From the NCBI GenBank assembly GCA_950097015.1, contig CATNEN010000033.1:1860001-1924000 (forward strand): DNA of 64,000 nt, given 5' to 3'. Within the stretch, counting starts at the first letter, position 1; each line of letters starts with the position of its first letter. Shown one piece after another: positions 11,501 through 23,900 of the stretch. A program made the position numbers and the translations under genes. This DNA comes from Macrostomum hystrix. Its lineage: Eukaryota; Platyhelminthes; Macrostomidae. The notes below the pieces were generated by a model, which was not told where the DNA came from, searched no databases, and worked only from the letters and a program-made list of their open reading frames with translations.

Positions 11501-11983
11501 AAATCAGTTTATTTTGTCACATGCACATTACTTTTTAGGACTGCCTAGCTAAACAGGGTGATAATTTTAAAGATAGTATATACTTTAGGAAGAAGTTTAG
11601 ATCATTGCAATGAATTTATTTTTAACAACAAAATCCAATATATATTTTTAGGCTCGAAATGCAAGGAAATTCATAATACTTCATTATAATAAAATATTGT
11701 TGTTGTTTGTGCCTGTCATTTTTATTGCTTATGTTGTCTAAAATCTATATAATTGGTAATTTTAATTAGGAAACATATGAATGAAAAAACATCTGAAACA
11801 ATCCATACACGCATCCAATTCGTATTATTTTCTGATTTCTGCAATAGATGCAAAATAATAGCAATATTAAATGTGCACAAAAAAGATATGTACACAAAAA
11901 ACAATTGACTTACCATCATAGCGCTCAGCTTGTTCAGCAAGCTTGGCAAAATAAACTTTGTCTTCACGATCATCAAGAGCCAT
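8553..11983 (-). CDS. YWHAE: 14-3-3 epsilon, complete, three coding exons
   Basis: 14-3-3 proteins are dimeric cytosolic adaptors that bind phosphoserine/phosphothreonine motifs of kinases, phosphatases and other signalling partners. Exons 11983-11914, 10847-10191 and 8596-8553 join in phase (70+657+44 nt) to give 256 residues; human epsilon has 255. Exon 1 encodes [20 protein letters not shown]. Exon 2 covers nearly the whole nine-helix fold, including the [20 protein letters not shown] signature. The phosphate-binding residues are present: K52, R59, R132 and Y133. [10 protein letters not shown] closes the last helix. Exon 3 gives an acidic tail ([15 protein letters not shown]), the most variable part of the family. 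The donor after exon 2 is GTCAGT; ignoring it would give a false hydrophobic C-terminus. Epsilon-type is chosen from overall resemblance. Intron 2 holds a 55-bp array. Confidence 0.96.
8686..9606 (+). repeat. 55-bp tandem array in 14-3-3 epsilon intron 2
   Basis: About 16.7 copies of a 55-bp unit containing GAGTAGACTAGGCGTGGGGT and GTGGAGCTACTCTCCTTAC. Variants are mainly C/T in AGGYGTGG and A/T in TTACWGCTC. One unit near 9503 has a duplicated CAGCTCAAA. It occupies 58% of the 1594-bp intron. Units are over 95% alike by eye, which implies recent homogenisation. Confidence 0.96.
9728..9950 (+). mobile_element. tRNA-like SINE head (Leu/Ser type) with tail, tentative
   Basis: TGGCATTGCGGTCTAAAGCG resembles the D-arm/A-box of class II tRNAs. 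GAGCTCGATTCC about 40 bp on resembles a B-box, and a T-run follows. The acceptor stem does not close, so it is not a functional tRNA. I read it as a tRNA-derived SINE fragment in 14-3-3 intron 2. No target duplication was identified. Confidence 0.4.
10951..11020 (+). mobile_element. tRNA-like fragment (SINE head or tRNA pseudogene)
   Basis: CCTAGTGGTTAGAGC is a good A-box and GGGGGTTCAAA a good B-box at tRNA spacing, with a possible GAC anticodon loop between. The anticodon and acceptor stems do not pair, and no CCA-side partner is present. It lies in intron 1 of the 14-3-3 gene. Confidence 0.45.
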
Positions 11984-13726
11984 TGCAAACTAATTTAATT
12001 CTGCTAAAACTGCTAAATGCAAACCGTGGAAAATTTAAACGAAAAAATGACACCGCGAGTTCAAAAAATTCGTTCTGATGCCCTACGTAGCTTGGATTGT
12101 ATTTTGCGAAAAAATAATGATAGCAAAGTTTTAATATTTGTTTAGACATATTTTGATAGTTTTTATATATAAAATAAGAATAACAATTTCACAAACATTT
12201 TTTCTGCTAAAAATCTCATCTTTAAATTAGATTTTAAACACAAAGGACAAAAATTCGGAGACTTTGTTTTTTCCTAGTGTTTAATATATTTCTATTTTCG
12301 ACGAAGCCGGAAATAGTATACTGCAATTATATTGTCTTATAAATGCCTCTAAAAAGGCTACTATATATACACTTTAACAAGGACATCTTGATTACTAATG
12401 TATATAAAATCATCATATAATTTCATCAGCACTGTGCAACAGTCCTGAACGACTTTTATAGAGTAATAAGACAAAGAAATAGATAAAACAGAAAAAGGCT
12501 CACACAGTTGCTATATAAATTATATTATCACAGTTATTAATTTCTCGGCATGTTATTGGTAAGATTTATTTGTAACTGTATTTTTTGTTTTTAATTTAGT
12601 TTAAATACTAAATCTTCCTGTACGTGTTAGTTTGAAGCTACAATAAAGAAAGATTCCAAAAAAGAAACCAAAACAGACATTCTGTAAAAATGCAGCACTT
12701 AAATTAATCTTCACTTAAGTTTAAAAAAAAGTGAATAGATTTTTATGGCTTTAAAAATAAAAACAGATAGATGAATTTGAAGGAACATTGAAGATGTTTG
12801 GAAGCCTAGACAGAGGCTCCGATGAGTACAAATACATATATGGTAAGGCCAGAACGCTTCTGCTAAGGTACATTAGGAATAACATAACAAAGTGTTCGTT
12901 AAATATATATTTATTTTTATACTTTTATAACTGCAACTCAAATGTGTTAACAACCTTAATCACAAAAGAACTTATTTAATTACGAATTTTACTGACGTTT
13001 GTGCGGTTGCAATATAACATAATCGTTTCACATTAGCTTTATTGGCTTATTAAGTGAAGCCGAAAAATTAAAAGCATGGCTGAGTTATTGATTATTTAAT
13101 TAATCATAAAAGCTAAGTATAAGATTTCAGTATATGATTAAGGAAAAAACAAGGAAAGGCATCTAATATGATGATTAAGTGATTTGATGCAGCGCATCAA
13201 AGCAGTAACTATGGGAAAATAAAACTTTGAAGGTATACAATTTCCTGTTAGCATATAGGGGACTAAAAATTCAGCGAAAAATCCTACTTGAAGTAGTGCG
13301 AGTTATTCAGAAGCAACATCTACTCGAAATTGGTGGAAAATGTGGTAGTGCTGTACAAAATAGCTAGGCTTAATAAGTGTCTAAGAATCAATAATAGATA
13401 TAATGAGTAGTGCTGTCAATTGAGGTAAGCTAACTATTGGATATCGCAAAAAAAATAGAATACAAGCAAAACTGATAAAGATTTGAAAAACGAAAACCAA
13501 AACTCTCTTCTTTGCCTTCGTTAAAAAAACTCAGAAATGAATAATTTTAGCTCGTCTAATCATTAAAAGTCTTTGACGCGATCACGCTCGCAAAACCATT
13601 TCGCTGTGAGGGGAGCCTTCTGACGCTGAGCTTAAACCGATTAGAGGCTGGCAGAGAGAAAGGACAGGCTGGCAACATGAGACAAGAGGAGACACCCCAG
13701 CTAGTGAGAAAGGCACTTCTGGGGAG
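11984..13726. other. AT-rich intergenic region upstream of 14-3-3 epsilon
   Basis: Unique, strongly AT-rich DNA with many poly-A/T runs and no convincing open frame or RNA gene. The 14-3-3 promoter may lie anywhere from here to the CCAAT cluster at 14.7 kb. TTTTAG|CAG about 20 bp before the ATG could be a splice or trans-splice acceptor. Confidence 0.45.
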
Positions 13727-14013
13727 AGACAGTCACAGACAGACAGACAGACACAGACAGACAGACAGACAGACAGACAGCCAGACAGACAGACAGCCAG
13801 ACAGAACACAGCCAGACAGAAAGACAGACAGACAGACAGACAGAAAGACAGACAGACACAGACAGACAGACACAGAAAGCCAGACAGACACAGACAGACA
13901 GACAGACAGACAAACACAGACAGACAAACAGACAGACACAGAAAGCCAGACAGACACAGACAGACAGCCAGACAGACAGACATACAGACAGACACAGACA
14001 CACAGACAGACAG
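13727..14013 (+). repeat. (CAGA)n microsatellite
   Basis: About 290 bp of CAGA/CACAGA repeats with interspersed AAGC, CAGC and CAAA variants. It is open on both strands (DRQTDRQT on plus, CLSVCLSV on minus), which explains four overlapping 99-259-codon frames that are not genes. Confidence 0.95.
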
Positions 14014-14654
14014 GCAGGACAGGCACAGCCAAGGCACAGGCGAGGAGCGCAATTTTTCGAAAATAAGAATTCGAAACAGGCCCGAAGGTATTTCCAAAAG
14101 GCAGAAGCTGAAAGGTGCGTGGCAGAAGTGGTTCAAGCAGAAAACGGATTTGGAGGTCGTGAGGTGGATGATCACAACACAGGTCGCGGCAATTTTATAG
14201 TGCGGGAAAGAAAGGTGAAGGACAGCGCGGAGTGAATAGTCAAATAAATCGCAAATGGCCATCACAAGCAAGCAGACAAGCAGCGAATTCTCATAGTGAG
14301 CGCAGATAAATATGTATATATAAGTAGTCAATAAAGAATAGACAGGCATTTTAAGTGACACTGCAACTAGAGCAATCTACATAATAGAAATAGGCATAAA
14401 TATATCATCTACTCATTAAGCAGATCGAACTAATTTATCTAAAACTAGAAAACAACGTTACCAGAGAGAGATTGAGAATGGGGGCATAGCAGGATAAATT
14501 GGGTAATAGTTAGATAATGAATTGGTGCGGCTAATGTACAGAAAATGAATAGCAGGCACAATCAAAGTTCAGGCGGGGAAGGGGCTAAAAAGGAGGGCTG
14601 GGCTAAGCACACTAATATTTGTCGCTTTTTGCAGGCATGACTACAGAGCTATCC

Positions 14655-14775
14655 AGCCAATCAAAACAGAGCTTGCTGCCTATTGGCCCACTTGCGAGCC
14701 AATTAGAATTGATCTTGGTGTGAAAAATTAAGGGGCTTAGACGGTTGCTGATTGGCTAACTAGCGAACCAATAAG
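14655..14775. promoter_or_regulatory. Cluster of five CCAAT/ATTGG boxes
   Basis: CCAAT or ATTGG occurs at about 14658, 14683, 14699, 14751 and 14768 within 120 bp, in both orientations. This is the usual layout of NF-Y-bound promoters. It lies between the UBE2H stop codon and the distal upstream region of 14-3-3 epsilon, both minus-strand. It could be the distal promoter of the latter (with a non-coding first exon) or chance in the UBE2H 3' flank. Function is inferred only from motif density. Confidence 0.3.
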
Positions 14776-14903
14776 AAAGGCCTCACGCGGCCTACTGTTG
14801 AACTATATTATCTAATGATAGTGAAGAAGCGACAAATGAAAGTGCGGAATCCATAAGCGCCATTTGCCCAGCCCACCTCCAACAACCAGAGTCAGAGCGC
14901 CGG

Positions 14904-17900
14904 TCACAGCTCCATGTCCTCGGCGCCGCCTTCAGGCCTCTCATCGTCGCTGAACTCCGACATTGAGCTCTCGTCCTCGGATGAGGACATGGCTCCCGGC
15001 TGGTCGTCTTGGCTGCGAATAGCCGACTCCGTGGCGAAGCGCTGGACATATTCGCGCACCCTCTGCCGAAAATCCTCCGGTCGGTGAAGGTAGAGCGAGG
15101 CGGCGTCGCCATTTAACGGATCCATGGGGTTCGGGTACGTCAGCAGCTGCGGCAGGAACGACTCGAAGATGTTCGTCAGGTCTTCACAGAGTACAGGTGA
15201 ATAAATGATACACACGGTTATTGAATGATTCTAGCAGTCATTGAATGATTCTAGCAGTCATGGAATGATTCTAGCAGTCATGGAATGATTCTAGCAGTCA
15301 TGGAATGATTCTAGCAGTCATGGAATGATTCTAGCAGTCATGGAATGTTTCTAGCAGTCATGGAATGATTCTAGCAGTCATGGAATGATTCTAGCAGACA
15401 GGGAATGATTCTAGCAGGCATAGAATCATTCTAGCAGTCATGGACTGATTCTAGCAGCTATGGAATGAGTCTAGCAGGCATGGAATGATTCTAGCAGTCA
15501 TGGAATGATTATAGCAGTCATGGAATGATTCTAGCAGGCATGGAATGATTCTAGCAGTAATGTAATGATTCTAGCAGTCATGGAATGACTCTAGCAGTCA
15601 TGGATTGATTCTAGCAGTCATGGATTGATTCTAGCAGTCAGGGAATGATTCTAGCAGGCAGGGAATGATTTTAGCAGTCATGGAATGATTCTAGCAGGCA
15701 TAGAATCATTCTAGCAGTCATGGAATGATTCTAGCAGGTATAGAATGAGTCTTGCAGGCATGGAATGATTCTAGCAGTAATGTAATGATTCTAGCAGTCA
15801 TGGATTGATTCTAGCAGGCATAGAATGATTCTAGCAGTAATGTAATGATTCTAGCAGGCATGGAATGATTCTAGCAGTCATGGAATGATTCTAGCAGTTA
15901 TGGAATGTTTCTAGCAGTCATGGAATAATTTTAGCAGCTATGGAATGAGTCTAGCAGGCATGGAATGATTCTAGCAGTCATGGAATGATTATAGCAGTCA
16001 TGAAATGATTCTAGCAGGCATGGAATGATTCTAGCAGTAATGTAATGATTCTAGCAGTCATGGAATGACTCTAGCAGTCATGGAATGATTCTAGCAGGTA
16101 TGGAATGAGTCTAGCAGGCATGGAATGATTCTAGCAGTCATGGATTGATTCTAGCAGGCATGGAATGATTCTAGCAGTAATGTAATGATTCTAGCAGTCA
16201 TGGAATGATTCTAGCAGTTATGGAATGATTCTAGCAGTTATGGAATGTTTCTAGCAGTCATGGAATAATTTTAGCAGCTATGGAATGAGTCTAGCAGGCA
16301 TGGAATGATTCTAGCAGTCATGGAATGATTATAGCAGTCATGGAATGATTCTAGCAGGCATGGAATGATTCTAGCAGTAATGTAATGATTCTAGCAGTCA
16401 TGGAATGACTCTAGCAGTCATGGAATGATTCTAGCAGGTATGGAATGAGTCTAGCAGGCATGGAATGATTCTAGCAGTCATGGATTGATTCTAGCAGGCA
16501 TAGAATGATTCTAGCAGTAATGTAATGATTCTAGCAGTCATGGAATGATTCTAGCAGTCATGGAATGTTTCTAGCAGTCATGAAATGATTCTAGCAGTCA
16601 TGGAATGATTCTAGCAGGCAGGGAATGATTCTAGCAGGCAGGGAATGATTTTAGCAGGCATGGAATGATTCTAGCAGTCATGGAATGATTCTAGCAGCCA
16701 TGGAATGATTCTAGCAGGCATAGAATGATTCTAGCAGTAATGTAATGATTCTAGCAGTCATGGAATGATTCTAGCAGTCATGGAATGATTCTAGCAGTTA
16801 TGGAATGTTTCTAGCAGTCATGGAATAATTTTAGCAGTCATGGAATGATTCTAGCAGTCATGGAATGATTCTAGCAGTCATGGATTGATTCTAGCAGGCA
16901 GGGAATGATTCTAGCAGGCAGGGAATGATTCTAGCAGTCATGGAATGATTCTAGCAGGCATAAAATGATTCTAGCAGTCATGGAATGTTTCTAGCAGTCA
17001 TGGAATGATTCTAGCAGGTATGGAATGAGTCTAGCAGGCATGGAATGATTCTAGCAGTCATGGAATGATTCTAGCAGGCAGGGAATGATTCTAGCAGGCA
17101 GGGAATGATTCTAGCAGGCAAGGAATGGTTTTAGCAGTCATGGAATGATTCTAGCAGGCATAAAATGATTCTAGCAGTCATGGAATGATTCTAGCAGTCA
17201 TGGAATGTTTCTAGCAGTCATGGAATGATTCTAGCAGTCATGGAATGATTCTAGCAGACAGGGAATGATTCTAGCAGGCATAGAATCATTCTAGCAGTCA
17301 TGGACTGATTCTAGCAGCTATGGAATGAGTCTAGCAGGCATGGAATGATTCTAGCAGTCATGGAATGATTATAGCAGTCATGGAATGATTCTAGCAGGCA
17401 TGGAATGATTCTAGCAGTAATGTAATGATTCTAGCAGTCATGGAATGACTCTAGCAGTCATGGATTGATTCTAGCAGTCATGGATTGATTCTAGCAGTCA
17501 GGGAATGATTCTAGCAGGCAGGGAATGATTTTAGCAGTCATGGAATGATTCTAGCAGGCATAGAATCATTCTAGCAGTCATGGAATGATTCTAGCAGGTA
17601 TAGAATGAGTCTTGCAGGCATGGAATGATTCTAGCAGTAATGTAATGATTCTAGCAGTCATGGATTGATTCTAGCAGGCATAGAATGATTCTAGCAGTAA
17701 TGTAATGATTCTAGCAGGCATGGAATGATTCTAGCAGTCATGGAATGATTCTAGCAGTTATGGAATGTTTCTAGCAGTCATGGAATAATTTTTAGCAGCT
17801 ATGGAATGAGTCTAGCAGGCATGGAATGATTCTAGCAGTCATGGAATGATTATAGCAGTCATGAAATGATTCTAGCAGGCATGGAATGATTCTAGCAGTA

Positions 17901-20900
17901 ATGTAATGATTCTAGCAGTCATGGAATGACTCTAGCAGTCATGGAATGATTCTAGCAGGTATGGAATGAGTCTAGCAGGCATGGAATGATTCTAGCAGTC
18001 ATGGATTGATTCTAGCAGGCATAGAATGATTCTAGCAGTAATGTAATGATTCTAGCAGTCATGTAATGATTCTAGCAGTCATGGAATGATTCTAGCAGTC
18101 ATGGAATGATTCTAGCAGTCATGGAATGATTCTAGCAGTCATGGAATGATTCTAGCAGTCATGGAATGATTCTAGCAGTCATGGAATGATTCTAGCAGTC
18201 ATGGAATGATTCTAGCAGTCATGGAATGATTCTAGCAGTCATGGAATGATTCTAGCAGTCATGGAATGATTCTAGCAGTTATGGAATGTTTCTAGCAGTC
18301 ATGGAATAATTTTAGCAGCTATGGAATGAGTCTAGCAGGCATGGAATGATTCTAGCAGTCATGGAATGATTATAGCAGTCATGAATGATTCTAGCAGGCA
18401 TGGAATGATTCTAGCAGTAATGTAATGATTCTAGCAGTCATGGAATGATTCTAGCAGTCATGGAATGATTCTAGCAGGTATGGAATGAGTCTAGCAGGCA
18501 TGGAATGATTCTAGCAGTCATGGATTGATTCTAGCAGGCATAGAATGATTCTAGCAGTAATGTAATGATTCTAGCAGTCATGGAATGATTCTAGCAGTCA
18601 TGGAATGATTCTAGCAGTCATGGAATGTTTCTAGCAGTCATGGAATGATTCTAGCAGTCATGGAATGATTCTAGCAGTCATGGAATGTTTCTAGCAGTCA
18701 TGGAATGATTCTAGCAGTCATGGAATGATTCTAGCAGACAGGGAATGATTCTAGCAGGCATAGAATCATTCTAGCAGTCATGGACTGATTCTAGCAGCTA
18801 TGGAATGAGTCTAGCAGGCATGGAATGATTCTAGCAGTCATGGAATGATTATAGCAGTCATGGAATGATTCTAGCAGGCATGGAATGATTCTAGCAGTAA
18901 TGTAATGATTCTAGCAGTCATGGAATGACTCTAGCAGTCATGGATTGATTCTAGCAGTCATGGATTGATTCTAGCAGTCAGGGAATGATTCTAGCAGGCA
19001 GGGAATGATTTTAGCAGTCATGGAATGATTCTAGCAGGCATAGAATCATTCTAGCAGTCATGGAATGATTCTAGCAGGTATAGAATGAGTCTTGCAGGCA
19101 TGGAATGATTCTAGCAGTAATGTAATGATTCTAGCAGTCATGGATTGATTCTAGCAGGCATAGAATGATTCTAGCAGTAATGTAATGATTCTAGCAGGCA
19201 TGGAATGATTCTAGCAGTCATGGAATGATTCTAGCAGTTATGGAATGTTTCTAGCAGTCATGGAATAATTTTAGCAGCTATGGAATGAGTCTAGCAGGCA
19301 TGGAATGATTCTAGCAGTCATGGAATGATTATAGCAGTCATGAAATGATTCTAGCAGGCATGGAATGATTCTAGCAGTAATGTAATGATTCTAGCAGTCA
19401 TGGAATGACTCTAGCAGTCATGGAATGATTCTAGCAGGTATGGAATGAGTCTAGCAGGCATGGAATGATTCTAGCAGTCATGGATTGATTCTAGCAGGCA
19501 TGGAATGATTCTAGCAGTAATGTAATGATTCTAGCAGTCATGGAATGATTCTAGCAGTTATGGAATGATTCTAGCAGTTATGGAATGTTTTCTAGCAGTC
19601 ATGGAATAATTTTAGCAGCTATGGAATGAGTCTAGCAGGCATGGAATGATTCTAGCAGTCATGGAATGATTATAGCAGTCATGGAATGATTCTAGCAGGC
19701 ATGGAATGATTCTAGCAGTAATGTAATGATTCTAGCAGTCATGGAATGACTCTAGCAGTCATGGAATGATTCTAGCAGGTATGGAATGAGTCTAGCAGGC
19801 ATGGAATGATTCTAGCAGTCATGGATTGATTCTAGCAGGCATAGAATGATTCTAGCAGTAATGTAATGATTCTAGCAGTCATGGAATGATTTCTAGCAGT
19901 CATGGAATGTTTCTAGCAGTCATGAAATGATTCTAGCAGTCATGGAATGATTCTAGCAGGCAGGGAATGATTCTAGCAGGCAGGGAATGATTTTAGCAGG
20001 CATGGAATGATTCTAGCAGTCATGGAATGATTCTAGCAGCCATGGAATGATTCTAGCAGGCATAGAATGATTCTAGCAGTAATGTAATGATTCTAGCAGT
20101 CATGGAATGATTCTAGCAGTCATGGAATGATTCTAGCAGTTATGGAATGTTTCTAGCAGTCATGGAATAATTTTAGCAGTCATGGAATGATTCTAGCAGT
20201 CATGGAATGATTCTAGCAGTCATGGATTGATTCTAGCAGGCAGGGAATGATTCTAGCAGGCAGGGAATGATTCTAGCAGTCATGGAATGATTCTAGCAGG
20301 CATAAAATGATTCTAGCAGTCATGGAATGTTTCTAGCAGTCATGGAATGATTCTAGCAGGTATGGAATGAGTCTAGCAGGCATGGAATGATTCTAGCAGT
20401 CATGGAATGATTCTAGCAGGCAGGGAATGATTCTAGCAGGCAGGGAATGATTCTAGCAGGCAAGGAATGGTTTTAGCAGTCATGGAATGATTCTAGCAGG
20501 CATAAAATGATTCTAGCAGTCATGGAATGATTCTAGCAGTCATGGAATGTTTCTAGCAGTCATGGAATGATTCTAGCAGTCATGGAATGATTCTAGCAGA
20601 CAGGGAATGATTCTAGCAGGCATAGAATCATTCTAGCAGTCATGGACTGATTCTAGCAGCTATGGAATGAGTCTAGCAGGCATGGAATGATTCTAGCAGT
20701 CATGGAATGATTATAGCAGTCATGGAATGATTCTAGCAGGCATGGAATGATTCTAGCAGTAATGTAATGATTCTAGCAGTCATGGAATGACTCTAGCAGT
20801 CATGGATTGATTCTAGCAGTCATGGATTGATTCTAGCAGTCAGGGAATGATTCTAGCAGGCAGGGAATGATTTTAGCAGTCATGGAATGATTCTAGCAGG

Positions 20901-23900
20901 CATAGAATCATTCTAGCAGTCATGGAATAATTCTAGCAGGTATAGAATGAGTCTTGCAGGCATGGAATGATTCTAGCAGTAATGTAATGATTCTAGCAGT
21001 CATGGATTGATTCTAGCAGGCATAGAATGATTCTAGCAGTAATGTAATGATTCTAGCAGGCATGGAATGATTCTAGCAGTCATGGAATGATTCTAGCAGT
21101 TATGGAATGTTTCTAGCAGTCATGGAATAATTTTAGCAGCTATGGAATGAGTCTAGCAGGCATGGAATGATTCTAGCAGTCATGGAATGATTATAGCAGT
21201 CATGAAATGATTCTAGCAGGCATGGAATGATTCTAGCAGTAATGTAATGATTTTAGCAGTCATGGAATGACTCTAGCAGTCATGGAATGATTCTAGCAGG
21301 TATGGAATGAGTCTAGCAGGCATGGAATGATTCTAGCAGTCATGGATTGATTCTAGCAGGCATAGAATGATTCTAGCAGTAATGTAATGATTCTAGCAGT
21401 CATGGAATGATTCTAGCAGTCATGGAATGATTCTAGCAGTCATGGAATGATTCTAGCAGTCATGGAATGATTCTAGCAGTCATGGAATGATTCTAGCAGT
21501 CATGGAATGATTCTAGCAGTCATGGAATGATTCTAGCAGTCATGGAATGATTCTAGCAGTCATGGAATGATTCTAGCAGTCATGGAATGATTCTAGCAGT
21601 CATGGAATGATTCTAGCAGTCATGGAATGATTCTAGCAGTTATGGAATGTTTCTAGCAGTCATGGAATAATTTTAGCAGCTATGGAATGAGTCTAGCAGG
21701 CATGGAATGATTCTAGCAGTCATGGAATGATTATAGCAGTCATGGAATGATTCTAGCAGGCATGGAATGATTCTAGCAGTAATGTAATGATTCTAGCAGT
21801 CATGGAATGATTCTAGCAGTCATGGAATGATTCTAGCAGGTATGGAATGAGTCTAGCAGGCATGGAATGATTCTAGCAGTCATGGATTGATTCTAGCAGG
21901 CATAGAATGATTCTAGCAGTAATGTAATGATTCTAGCAGTCATGGAATGATTCTAGCAGTCATGGAATGATTCTAGCAGTCATGGAATGTTTCTAGCAGT
22001 CATGGAATGATTCTAGCAGTCATGGAATGATTCTAGCAGTCATGGAATGTTTCTAGCAGTCATGGAATGATTCTAGCAGTCATGGAATGATTCTAGCAGA
22101 CAGGGAATGATTCTAGCAGGCATAGAATCATTCTAGCAGTCATGGACTGATTCTAGCAGCTATGGAATGAGTCTAGCAGGCATGGAATGATTCTAGCAGT
22201 CATGGAATGATTATAGCAGTCATGGAATGATTCTAGCAGGCATGGAATGATTCTAGCAGTAATGTAATGATTCTAGCAGTCATGGAATGACTCTAGCAGT
22301 CATGGATTGATTCTAGCAGTCATGGATTGATTCTAGCAGTCAGGGAATGATTCTAGCAGGCAGGGAATGATTTTAGCAGTCATGGAATGATTCTAGCAGG
22401 CATAGAATCATTCTAGCAGTCATGGAATGATTCTAGCAGGTATAGAATGAGTCTTGCAGGCATGGAATGATTCTAGCAGTAATGTAATGATTCTAGCAGT
22501 CATGGATTGATTCTAGCAGGCATAGAATGATTCTAGCAGGCATGGAATGATTCTAGCAGTCATGGAATGATTCTAGCAGTTATGGAATGTTTCTAGCAGT
22601 CATGGAATAATTTTAGCAGCTATGGAATGAGTCTAGCAGGCATGGAATGATTCTAGCAGTCATGGAATGATTATAGCAGTCATGAAATGATTCTAGCAGG
22701 CATGGAATGATTCTAGCAGTAATGTAATGATTCTAGCAGTCATGGAATGACTCTAGCAGTCATGGAATGATTCTAGCAGGTATGGAATGAGTCTAGCAGG
22801 CATGGAATGATTCTAGCAGTCATGGATTGATTCTAGCAGGCATGGAATGATTCTAGCAGTAATGTAATGATTCTAGCAGTCATGGAATGATTCTAGCAGT
22901 TATGGAATGATTCTAGCAGTTATGGAATGTTTCTAGCAGTCATGGAATAATTTTAGCAGCTATGGAATGAGTCTAGCAGGCATGGAATGATTCTAGCAGT
23001 CATGGAATGATTATAGCAGTCATGGAATGATTCTAGCAGGCATGGAATGATTCTAGCAGTAATGTAATGATTCTAGCAGTCATGGAATGACTCTAGCAGT
23101 CATGGAATGATTCTAGCAGGTATGGAATGAGTCTAGCAGGCATGGAATGATTCTAGCAGTCATGGATTGATTCTAGCAGGCATAGAATGATTCTAGCAGT
23201 AATGTAATGATTCTAGCAGTCATGGAATGATTCTAGCAGTCATGGAATGTTTCTAGCAGTCATGAAATGATTCTAGCAGTCATGGAATGATTCTAGCAGG
23301 CAGGGAATGATTCTAGCAGGCAGGGAATGATTTTAGCAGGCATGGAATGATTCTAGCAGTCATGGAATGATTCTAGCAGCCATGGAATGATTCTAGCAGG
23401 CATAGAATGATTCTAGCAGTAATGTAATGATTCTAGCAGTCATGGAATGATTCTAGCAGTCATGGAATGATTCTAGCAGTTATGGAATGTTTCTAGCAGT
23501 CATGGAATAATTTTAGCAGTCATGGAATGATTCTAGCAGTCATGGAATGATTCTAGCAGTCATGGATTGATTCTAGCAGGCAGGGAATGATTCTAGCAGG
23601 CAGGGAATGATTCTAGCAGTCATGGAATGATTCTAGCAGGCTTAAAATGATTCTAGCAGTCATGGAATGTTTCTAGCAGTCATGGAATGATTCTAGCAGG
23701 TATGGAATGAGTCTAGCAGGCATGGAATGATTCTAGCAGTCATGGAATGATTCTAGCAGGCAGGGAATGATTCTAGCAGGCAGGGAATGATTCTAGCAGG
23801 CAAGGAATGGTTTTAGCAGTCATGGAATGATTCTAGCAGGCATAAAATGATTCTAGCAGTCATGGAATGATTCTAGCAGTCATGGAATGTTTCTAGCAGT

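Noticed and set aside
13582-14361. 259-codon frame with CLSVCLSV repeats
   Set aside because: Produced by the CAGA microsatellite.
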